From: Cladocopium goreaui
Taxonomy: Eukaryota > Sar > Dinophyceae > Suessiales > Symbiodiniaceae
DNA length: 64,000 bases
Assembly: GCA_947184155.2 (NCBI GenBank)
Contig: CAMXCT020000462.1
Coordinates: forward strand, 101,001-165,000
Direction: 5' to 3'
The stretch's first letter is position 1. Every line of letters starts with the position of its first letter. The position numbers and the translations under genes are program-made. Positions 55,787 to 64,000 of the stretch are shown here, piece after piece. The notes below the pieces were generated by a model that saw nothing but the letters and a program-made list of their open reading frames with translations, searched no databases and was not told the origin of the DNA.

Positions 55787-58700
55787 TAACCCCGTGCCAT
55801 CATCTGGAACTCCTGTGTTTCTTGGTTTCTTCTGCGGGGGCGAAGCAACTGATGATCTAGATGAGATCATTGCTTTGATCTCTGAGAACTGGGCATTCAT
55901 GGCAGCATCATGCATGTGGATGGCACTTGCAAGACTCTCTTTGAAGACATCAGCCATGTTAAGAAACTGCTGCGAGGTGTCAGTCTTGAGGGCTCTGATC
56001 TCAGAAGCGGCTGCCTCCATATTCATGTCAATGATCTCTTTCTGATCCTCGACAGTTTTCTCAAGGTTTTGCATGTTGTCCTTCAAGGACTGAATCTCTC
56101 TCTCCATCACTTCACGGATAAGCTGCATCTGCTCATCCTGGCTTTGGAATCTGTCTTCAATTGGTGCTTCAATTTTCCTGGTTTGTGAGACAGTGGCTGC
56201 CGGTACATTCACATGGTTCTGACCAGGATTGGGTTGAGAAAGACCAGAACTTCCATGATTCTTGATCCATGCACCCCACGGGTCCTGCACAGGAAAATGC
56301 GCCTCGGTCATGCTTTGCGAAGGAGGTTCCTTAGTCGTCACCTGCAAGACCTTCTGTACATTGCCAGCCAAAATGACCGGTTTGGATTCTCTTCTCTGTT
56401 GAATCCACTTCACAAGCACAGGCTGGTTGTTCCATTGCGGAAAGACATCATCAAACACCTTCTCTGCTACGCATAACCAGGTTGTGGCATTGACAGAGCG
56501 CACAGGTTTGGCCCTCCATCCATGCGTGTTGATCCATGCTTGGACCTGATCCATTGTCGTGCCAACAGGTGTGGGCTCAACCCTGAAAAAATGATTGTGG
56601 GATACAATGTTGGGCATGTCATCATTTGGCCTGAGTTTGGCAAAGGCCGCAGGGAAATCATGACGAGTGAAGCGGATGCCCTTTGCAATGGTGTCACCTT
56701 TGAAACTGCGGACCAAACCAAAATGATTGTCACATTGGGACAGGCTCACAGCAAGGTCAACAGTCCCTGACTTGGTCCAGACGATCATGTAGTCTGGAGA
56801 CACCTGTTTGTCTTCAGTCTTTGGACACGTGTAAATCCCTCCAGTACCCGATGCACGCAGAATGCCACGCAAGTCGGATTTCTGTACACGACAATGAAAT
56901 TGGACAGTTGATGCTTGGGCAGGCGTCACTTTCTTGTTTTGCTTCTGGAAGGACCTACCCCACGGTGGCGACACAAACGCAACGTCAGTGACATCATCAC
57001 CAAGAAGCCTCAGCATGTTCTTGACCGGTGACTGAATCAGGGCATCCCAAATCTCAGGCAGAATTTCATCCTTCATGGCAGTAAAAGAGACAACCTGGGA
57101 GTCAGTCTGCGGAATGACATTGTCCACATCATCCGGCACTTTGACATGTCTGGCACCAAGCTGATGAAGGCATCCCTGTACAATGAGAGGTTCACTGTTG
57201 AGTGACACCGGGAGTTGGATTTTCAAGCATTTATCCGGTTCCTGATGGTCACAGACTCCAACCACGATCAAGACCAGTTCATCCTGAGACAAAACAATTC
57301 TTTTTTCAAGCCATGGCTTGGCCTCGGCATATTTCATGAGGACAGCACCAGAGACATTCGGAGCAATCTTTTGTAGCTGCAAGCATGAAGTATCATCCTG
57401 ATTCAGCAAGAAACCTGTTTCAATGGTCAGGGCATCAACTGGGAGATCAACTGGCAGACTGCGAGCGCTTGCCTGAAATTTCTTTTTTGCCTTTGCATTG
57501 GCAGCTTGCAACTTCTGTCCCAAAGGTGGCATGGCAATATGCAGGGCTTGTGAGAGTTGTGAGATTCCCTCCCACTTTTTGGCAACCCTCTTCTGCCCCA
57601 TCACACTCGCAATTGCATTGGGACCTGCACCACGAATCAGCGATTCGATGAACTGCACGCATTCTTTCAATTCTGCGCCCTGCGACAGAAGGAAAGACGC
57701 AAGTGAATTCTTCTGCTGAATGTTGAGTTCGTGTGCATGTGCCGGCATTTTGTCAAGCTGCGGCATGACATTGGGGCCTCCACCACGCAAGACGCCAACA
57801 AAGGTGATGTTGGCACATGCCACGTCGCCAGGTCCACAGCGTGAAAAGTGCTTCAGAGCCATGTCAGGATTAACACGACCAACGTGACTGACCAGGTTCA
57901 TTTCATGGTGATCCGCAACAATGGTGCAAGCCTGATCCCAAATATCCAGAAAGTTCTGCATCGGAAACATTCTCGGAAGGAAACCATGGAATGCGACAAC
58001 TTTCCATACCTTGACCTTTGTCATGATTGCATCAGATGCATTCACCTGCTTGGGCATACCAAGACAGGCAAGTGCGGATTTGATCAACGTCTTGAGGAAC
58101 TGTTGTGTCACCGTCGGTACCTGTGGCATTGCAACAAAGATGATGTCAAAACATAGAGGCTCCTGAAGGCTATTGAAAACGCATGCAGGGAACCATCCAC
58201 ACTTCTTCAACATCTCTTCCATTCCAGTGTCTTTCATCATGCGCAGGAATTTGATCAACAATTGGAAATTACCTTTCATGGTGAACATGCCATCAACATC
58301 CAAGGATTGGATCTCCAAGAAATCCGAAATGTCCACTCTGGGAATCGCAGTTGCATCCGGCATCATGATTTTCAGTGCAACAGACAAAGCCGCCTCAAAA
58401 TCCTGTGATTCGAAATGGGCAAAATTCTGGAAATTGTCAGCATGCATAGCTTGGTCACTCGAAAGGAGACGCAAGGGACCGCCTCCACGCAAACCAAGGA
58501 GCAGAAAGACAGTGAGTTCTTGGTTCCCGTCATCATCAGACTGGACATAAGACGACAGTCTCCAGTCAGGGCTCACACATCTGCCATTCACAACATAGCG
58601 CCAAGGTTTGTCAATCTGGAACATCTTTGAGATCCTCTTCCACAGATCGTCAAACCGATCCAAAGTCACTGTCGGGTCAATCAAGGAGTCCCATACCCAA

Positions 58701-61141
58701 GCATGCCACAGTTTGAACCTGCATCTGATTGCCGGCTCATCACCAATGGTTGTCCATGTTCTGATCTTGACAAGGAACAAGTGAATTGCAAGGCAGTAAG
58801 CAAGCTCATCTTGGGGGATCGCCAGAGCAGACGGTCTTCTCACGAGCATCCATACATTCACACATGTGTCGGTCACTGATTGAGCATCGGCCACCAGAAT
58901 CCAGCCAAGCGCTTTGATGACACCAACAAGGGCCGTTCTATGGAGAAATTCAAAAAATTCCTTCAGAACCGGATACTGACCTCTGAAGCAGAAACCCCTG
59001 TCATCAATTGTGATGTCAACAAATTCCAGGATGGACAAATCATCAGAAGCACCTTCAATATCCATCGCAAAAACTGCATCAGGACAGATCATCTGCATCG
59101 GATGCCTTTCGCCAAGGAGTCCAGTCAGGTGGTTGCAGCGGATGCCAAAAGAATGGTCAATCAGTGTCACTACATCTTGCACAGTCATGCCATGGTCACG
59201 CCTGACAACGTACGGTCCATCACTTGTCAACACAGCAATTTCAAGTGCCTTCGCTGCAATGACGGAGAATGCATTCAGTGGAATGTCCAAGGCACATGGG
59301 ACTCCAGTGAAAAGCTGAATATCATAGTCACCAACGTTCATTTGGGCCTGAAGCGTTACCCTGGCATCAAGATCACCTCCGGGTAACATGTTGATCTCAT
59401 TAGGAAGAGACCGTCCAACAAGAGCTTTCATGGCCATCAAGACATTGACATTCCTTTCAGCATGAAACATCACAGTATCAACAGGTGACCTGATTTTAAT
59501 GCACTGTTCGGCATGCATGGCAAGCGTCGGCTGACAAACTTCTTCATCAAACTCAAAAGAGAAACCACCCCACTTTCTTTCCCATTTGATGTTCCTTGCA
59601 GTCATCCTTTGGCTCATGGCTTGCATCATCAGATCTCTTGCCTCGACTCCAGACAATTCAAAGAGAAAAGCAAGAGCGTTCGTCAGCGCCAACAATGCAT
59701 GTGGCGTAGCAATTGCATTGCCAAGCATACGGATACTGGCACGGTGATCATCAGGGAACCAACATGGCATCAGTGCACTCTGGGCAATGATTATCTCTGG
59801 CACACTCATGAATCTCAACCCTGTAGGCAAGGCCAGCAAAGTGCCAAAGAGACCTGCATGTTGCAACGTGGCATCAGGCAGCAAATGACCAAAGGAGTAG
59901 TTGCTCATGATACATCCAAACACTCCATGAGGATGTTTCACACGATATTGCTCCACATCTTTTCTGGATCGTTTCATGTTGCGTCCTCTCTGGTCAAGCG
60001 ATTTCGGCAGGAGCTGTGGGTCCAGGTAGATCCGAAGCAAATCTTCATTCAGTCTGCACTGAGAAATCCATGGCTCACCAATGTCAAGGATGTTCATGAA
60101 GGTTTCAAGAGTCTGTCTTTGCGTGGAAGGCCAAGTCACAGGCAAATGCGGAAACAAATCGGCGGAATCCAGTGTTGCAACAATGATCAACCGATCTCGA
60201 TGCTGAGGCGTGATTTCAGCCAAGTTGAGGTTCCTGGCAAATCGGATTGAATATCCTGTCCACAAGATGAAGTCAAGAATGATCTTCCAGTGTGCATGAT
60301 CTTTCATACCCGACACCATCTCCATCAGGACAATGCGTGGCCTGAGGATGTTGGCCACTCCCCAAGCATGAAGCGTCAACCTACCATCAGCTCTGCCTAG
60401 ACCCTGTTGTGAAGCAGCGAAACTCCATGGTGGGCAAGGTGGCGACATGACCAACAGGTCATAGGCATCATCTGAAAACAAATGTTTCCATGTGTGGAGG
60501 GTAACATCACCTTCAACAAAAAGTGACTCAGGCAGTGGGTCAATTCCCCATGTGAAATCGTCAGGCCCTACGACATGCTGGAACCCATGTGACCTCATGA
60601 AAGTCAGTGCACAAACGTGTTCAGAGTCCAGAGCTAACCGATGGGAGAATGGATATCCCAATTCACTGAGCTTTCTCATCGACTGGGACCAGCCCGAGAA
60701 TCCACCACTAAAGAGTTCGCAACTGACCACATTTGGACCTTGCATTGGAATCCTGGCATCAGGACAAGCCATGACTCCAGACCTGGATGAGGTCGTGTCA
60801 ATGATTCCATCACGGTTGACACCATCCAGCACCACAAAACGTTCAGCCTTGCTAATCACATGCTGCCATTGGTCTGAGGTGATTTTCAGTCGCACCTGAG
60901 AGACAAGGTCATGAGCACATCTTTTGGGTGTCAAAGGAACATTCCTGAAGAAATCCTGACATGTTTCCCCATTTCGTCTGATTTCACCTCGGAGCATCAC
61001 ATAGCTATGGGACATGACTTCCACAACCCTTTGGCCAACTTCACATGTGATCAAATCCAAGCATGGGCAAATTGCAGTCCTCGAACTATATTTGATGGCC
61101 AAACAGTGGGCATGATCATCAGCGGTTCTGAAACATTCCAT
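55784..61141 (-). CDS. LINE ORF1: cytosine methyltransferase, ubiquitin-like domains, coiled coil
   Basis: 1785 residues from the first ATG after an in-frame stop. Residues 136-490 are a C5 cytosine methyltransferase: LFSGGFSGW (motif I, 143), LALDSEHVCAL (II), VEGDVT (III), MSPPCPPWS (IV, catalytic Cys, Pro in place of Gln after it), LMEMVSG (VI, EMV for ENV), TPQHRDRLIIVAT (VIII) and RMLGNAIATPHALLAL (X). Residues 805-888 and 1041-1122 look like ubiquitin folds: FKLWHAW, helix DPTVTLDRFDDLWKRISKMF, RYVVNGR, LSSYV, ELTVFLLLGLRGGGP, and VKVWKVV, HVGRVNPDMAL, NITFVGVLRGGGP. A weaker one may lie at 632-695 without the glycine tail. Residues 1510-1590 may be RNA-binding, and 1665-1760 form a coiled coil. 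The rest is unrecognised. It is likely to bind the element RNA and to methylate DNA. Confidence 0.8.
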   Translation of the reverse strand: MECFRTADDHAHCLAIKYSSRTAICPCLDLITCEVGQRVVEVMSHSYVMLRGEIRRNGETCQDFFRNVPLTPKRCAHDLVSQVRLKITSDQWQHVISKAERFVVLDGVNRDGIIDTTSSRSGVMACPDARIPMQGPNVVSCELFSGGFSGWSQSMRKLSELGYPFSHRLALDSEHVCALTFMRSHGFQHVVGPDDFTWGIDPLPESLFVEGDVTLHTWKHLFSDDAYDLLVMSPPCPPWSFAASQQGLGRADGRLTLHAWGVANILRPRIVLMEMVSGMKDHAHWKIILDFILWTGYSIRFARNLNLAEITPQHRDRLIIVATLDSADLFPHLPVTWPSTQRQTLETFMNILDIGEPWISQCRLNEDLLRIYLDPQLLPKSLDQRGRNMKRSRKDVEQYRVKHPHGVFGCIMSNYSFGHLLPDATLQHAGLFGTLLALPTGLRFMSVPEIIIAQSALMPCWFPDDHRASIRMLGNAIATPHALLALTNALAFLFELSGVEARDLMMQAMSQRMTARNIKWERKWGGFSFEFDEEVCQPTLAMHAEQCIKIRSPVDTVMFHAERNVNVLMAMKALVGRSLPNEINMLPGGDLDARVTLQAQMNVGDYDIQLFTGVPCALDIPLNAFSVIAAKALEIAVLTSDGPYVVRRDHGMTVQDVVTLIDHSFGIRCNHLTGLLGERHPMQMICPDAVFAMDIEGASDDLSILEFVDITIDDRGFCFRGQYPVLKEFFEFLHRTALVGVIKALGWILVADAQSVTDTCVNVWMLVRRPSALAIPQDELAYCLAIHLFLVKIRTWTTIGDEPAIRCRFKLWHAWVWDSLIDPTVTLDRFDDLWKRISKMFQIDKPWRYVVNGRCVSPDWRLSSYVQSDDDGNQELTVFLLLGLRGGGPLRLLSSDQAMHADNFQNFAHFESQDFEAALSVALKIMMPDATAIPRVDISDFLEIQSLDVDGMFTMKGNFQLLIKFLRMMKDTGMEEMLKKCGWFPACVFNSLQEPLCFDIIFVAMPQVPTVTQQFLKTLIKSALACLGMPKQVNASDAIMTKVKVWKVVAFHGFLPRMFPMQNFLDIWDQACTIVADHHEMNLVSHVGRVNPDMALKHFSRCGPGDVACANITFVGVLRGGGPNVMPQLDKMPAHAHELNIQQKNSLASFLLSQGAELKECVQFIESLIRGAGPNAIASVMGQKRVAKKWEGISQLSQALHIAMPPLGQKLQAANAKAKKKFQASARSLPVDLPVDALTIETGFLLNQDDTSCLQLQKIAPNVSGAVLMKYAEAKPWLEKRIVLSQDELVLIVVGVCDHQEPDKCLKIQLPVSLNSEPLIVQGCLHQLGARHVKVPDDVDNVIPQTDSQVVSFTAMKDEILPEIWDALIQSPVKNMLRLLGDDVTDVAFVSPPWGRSFQKQNKKVTPAQASTVQFHCRVQKSDLRGILRASGTGGIYTCPKTEDKQVSPDYMIVWTKSGTVDLAVSLSQCDNHFGLVRSFKGDTIAKGIRFTRHDFPAAFAKLRPNDDMPNIVSHNHFFRVEPTPVGTTMDQVQAWINTHGWRAKPVRSVNATTWLCVAEKVFDDVFPQWNNQPVLVKWIQQRRESKPVILAGNVQKVLQVTTKEPPSQSMTEAHFPVQDPWGAWIKNHGSSGLSQPNPGQNHVNVPAATVSQTRKIEAPIEDRFQSQDEQMQLIREVMEREIQSLKDNMQNLEKTVEDQKEIIDMNMEAAASEIRALKTDTSQQFLNMADVFKESLASAIHMHDAAMNAQFSEIKAMISSRSSVASPPQKKPRNTGVPDDGTGL

Positions 61142-61172
61142 GGTCCAATTGGCGCGCAGGATTTGCCTATCC

Positions 61173-61181
61173 TACCATACC
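61173..61181. repeat. Candidate LINE target-site duplication (5' side)
   Basis: TACCATACC, the same as at 50189-50197. It would leave a 31-bp 5' leader before the ORF1 ATG, short for a LINE, so either the insertion is 5'-truncated just upstream of the ORF or the repeat is a coincidence. Confidence 0.4.
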
Positions 61182-61199
61182 AGCTTTACCCCGGGGAGG

Positions 61200-63474
61200 T
61201 TTGAACCAAAAAGCTATCCAACTTTTGACCATGGCACATATGGGTGTGCCTGGAAATGGGGTATACCCCCGAAATCGCCATCAAGACACAAAGATAATGA
61301 GGATTCATCAATGGATTACTGTAGGGGTATCCTATTTTCAGACAAAGCCATAGATCAAATGGGTCACATAGGGCTATGAAACTTGATGGATCAAATGGGG
61401 ATGTAGTTTTATTTCATGGGCATGTTTGATTGGATCTAAAATCTTATAAAACCAACAATCATAGGATATGATTGGGATACCAATGGGATGTAATCGTCAA
61501 GAACCATGGTAAATGGGAAACTATATTTTGATGGGAAAAAGTAATGACAAACCAATAGAGGGAATGGGGTATTTGATTTCTCACACATTTGCTCAGAACA
61601 GTCATTGCGAATTCTGATGTGGAATGCATCTGACGTGCAAAAACACCAACGATAAGTTGACATGAAGAATGTATATTTGTAAAAATATATAGTAATCACA
61701 GTAGACATTGACCGTATAAAACAACAGCGATAAAATATAGGTCCCCCCCAGCTGCGACTTATATGCGCCCAGGGGCGGGACTCTATGTATATAACTAACG
61801 AACGAACGAACTAACTAACTAACTAAATAAATAAATAAAGTTGCAGGTACAGGAAACCGGCCACGTTTCCCATCCCACTCATGTCCACAGCTTCATTGCG
61901 TGTGGTAGGACATGGGTGCCACACGCCCCTGCAGCATAATGAAGTTTTTCATCTATACAGATGGTACACACACACACAAACGGAGGTTTTGGGATGCAGA
62001 TGTCCTTCATTTCAAGGATATTATTATTATTATTTATTGTGATTTTATTATGATATATCAACTGAATTCAAGCAACCAAACAACAGAAAGGGGTACTGGT
62101 AACACATTGCAAAAAATGGTGATATATATATATATATGTTATATTATATAACAATTTGCCCAGGTCAACTGATCAAGCAACACTAAGGGGATAACTGTGT
62201 GTAAATGTCACTATGCGTTCCTCCAAACTCTGAAATGTGGTACAGGAAGCAATAGCACAAAGTCACAACTTTCAGACTGTATATGTTCCTGACAGAATGA
62301 CAAAATCAAAGGGTCGCAGAAGATATTTCTTAGAGATGGAAGTTTCGAAACCAAAAAAAAAGTGTCGAGGCCTTTTGACATGAAGCTTCGGATATTCGGT
62401 TGCAAGGTACCATGATGTTTCCTGCTAGACTACCAATTGAAAACAATATCCATTTGAGATTTAACTTGTCATTTACTTCCTCGTGAACCGCAGGCCCAAC
62501 TGTTTTGTCGTCAGCACTTCACGTTAGAACATCCATTTATTTTTGCTGGCCGTGGCTCTTCAGCATAGTTGGTGCATGCCACAACCAGAAACGTGAGCGT
62601 GTGCGAGCGCTACTGTCTTGAGCCGGGTTCCCTGAATGTGAGATGTAGCGACTGGTTTCCAGGGTGCCAACAAAGCAACTCATGGATGACAAAGTACATG
62701 TAAGTTTGATCCACCTACCAATGGGAGCAGAATCCGATTTCGTCTGGCACAATCGATTCTTCCAAACATATTCAAAAACATATCCACAAACACGTTTTAT
62801 TCAGATGTTGATATTTCTTTGTTTGTGCCAAGAACATTGCTGACAACATTGCTGGACCATGCATCTGAGGCATCGTCCAATGGCTGTTGTGCGCTTCAGC
62901 GATCGTCCTCCAAGTGTTCATGAAGCTCCCCTGCGGGAGCCCAGTGAGGCACGTGTGCATCTAAAAATGCTGGATTTTGCCTCCAATGTATGACCAGTCT
63001 GCAGAAGGGGAAATGGTGATTCACCAATGTGTGTTTTCCTGGAAAAGTAAGACAAACCTAATAGACAGATGAATATGAAGTAAATGGATGATCATGATGG
63101 TCACGACTATGATGATTTCATGACGATCACGATCTGCCATGAAAATTCAGAGGTATTTTTTTGGCCAAGTGTTTAAGCCCCGTTTCAAATTCCATTGCCA
63201 CCTTGATACAGGATTCCAAGTGCCAGAGCTTGACAGATTAGCGATGTTTCAAGTGGCCAGGGCAGCCTCACCTACCAACTAGCAACATTTGTGCATGGCA
63301 ATAGGCCAACGCTTTCTTCATTGTTACAATAAGTTACAATGTTGATGTTGTTACAATACTCTTGCAATTTTGAGTCATCCATTTTTGTTTCTGTCGAAAT
63401 TTTAAGCCATCCCATGCCCAGTTGATGTTTTCCACATTTGTTAAACATGTAGTCCGACTGTTCCACGGGTGACC
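61200..63474. other. Right flank of the LINE, no firm gene
   Basis: Small simple repeats occur at 61797-61838 (ACGA/CTAA/AATA runs). A TA tract lies at 62121-62150. An open segment around 62810-62940 is present on both strands without a clear splice pair. Nothing else is supported. Confidence 0.35.
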
Positions 63475-63610
63475 GTGGGAGGAAGACTTCTTTGAGAAGT
63501 ACTTGCGCAACTTTCAAGACCCTCCGTCATTTGCAGAGTGGGCGACTCAATTGGCGTCCAGCGAAAAGCTGATTCAATGCACCATAAATAGTTTTCACAT
63601 TGCAGAGATT
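63475..63610 (+). CDS. Putative exon, unrecognised
   Basis: The frame reads EDFFEKYLRNFQDPPSFAEW, then ATQLASSEKLIQCTINSF and HIAEI, and runs straight into GTAAGT at 63611, an ideal 5' splice site. The 3' splice site upstream is unclear. It belongs to a host gene right of the LINE; no family was recognised. Confidence 0.5.
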
Positions 63611-64000
63611 GTAAGTATTGTGTTTATAATGAAACACATTAAATCATCATACCACCTAAATGAGCGAACAACATCACACCTTATTAATTGCTTGTCAAAG
63701 TTCAGAGTTTCCACCTCTTTTGGGTCTGAATAGGACAAAAGCATACAAAAGCAATAATTTCGAAGGGTGTCGATCTGTGCTGTCCTTTTCTGTATGTTTC
63801 GGAAACGGTGCAAAACCACTTGGGAAGCTCTAATTGCGTGACATTGCGATGCATTCCTGCCGAAGCTTTCTGACTATCGAAAGGGCAACAGAACAGGAAC
63901 AAACGTGTACACAGCAAATTTGCCCCATTCTTATGTCATTACCTTACACTGCACTTTTGAAACCTCTCGAACTTGCATGGCTTGACGGGCCAATGTAAAT

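Larger units (their letters stand above)
50198..61172 (-). mobile_element. Intact ~11-kb LINE (non-LTR retrotransposon) with methyltransferase and ubiquitin-like domains
   Basis: Two giant - strand ORFs. ORF1 (1785 residues) carries a cytosine methyltransferase, two ubiquitin-like domains and a coiled coil. ORF2 (about 1800 residues) carries AP-like endonuclease, reverse transcriptase, zinc knuckle and RNase H. Both lie in the same frame, separated by one TGA. Candidate 9-bp flanking repeats set the limits. No frameshift was found over more than 10.8 kb, so the insertion is young or maintained. Confidence 0.85.

Noticed and set aside
1..64000. A dinoflagellate spliced-leader relic (CCGTAGCCATTTTGGCTCAAG type)
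   Set aside because: No convincing match was noticed. The nearest, AATTTGGCTCAAATTT at 5108, is too short and lies inside a fold-back repeat.

Overview
The window looks like nuclear DNA of a dinoflagellate, most likely a symbiodiniacean or a relative. The evidence is: genes cut into very short exons (18-170 nt) with long introns; introns that begin with GC or GA as well as GT; a retroelement-rich, repeat-rich background; and retrotransposons that carry cytosine-C5 methyltransferases. No bacterial-style operons, rRNA or convincing tRNA genes were seen. Exon calls were made by hand from reading frame, splice signals and family motifs. Single exon ends may be wrong, but the chain of motifs is strong.

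Layout. 0-7.3 kb: mostly non-coding, with two coding-like exons, a ~105-bp MITE and a ~720-bp fold-back repeat. 7.3-11.7 kb (+): twelve exons of a CDPK-like serine/threonine kinase, subdomains I to IX. The kinase resumes at 30.3-31.9 kb (subdomains IX-XI), after an 18.6-kb intron whose ends join in frame. Inside that intron, on the same strand, are exons of a second gene (about 12.0-15.1 and 25.8-29.7 kb), whose pieces resemble MurG/MGDG-synthase-type glycosyltransferases. Inside an intron of that second gene sits a complete PAT/Ngaro-like tyrosine-recombinase retrotransposon (18.35-25.51 kb). 35.4-45.4 kb (+): scattered exons of one or more coiled-coil or Ser/Thr/Pro-rich proteins. 46.7-48.0 kb: a long GAT/GGT minisatellite with almost no C on the + strand. 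50.2-61.2 kb (-): an intact, very large LINE. 63.5 kb: one further host exon.

The two retrotransposons are the most interesting content. The tyrosine-recombinase element encodes a Gag-like protein, an RT/RNase H polyprotein and a recombinase. A DNMT3-like cytosine methyltransferase sits inside its RNase H domain. It is bounded by A1...B1-A2-B2 split direct repeats. The LINE encodes a 1785-residue first ORF with a second, different cytosine methyltransferase, two ubiquitin-like domains that each end in LRGGGP, and a coiled coil. Its second ORF carries endonuclease, reverse transcriptase, zinc knuckle and RNase H. The two LINE ORFs are in the same frame and are separated by a single UGA followed by CUA, a known readthrough context. 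This suggests one ~3600-residue polyprotein that might be cut at ubiquitin-like tails. Two unrelated retroelements, each with its own cytosine methyltransferase, thus lie within about 43 kb.
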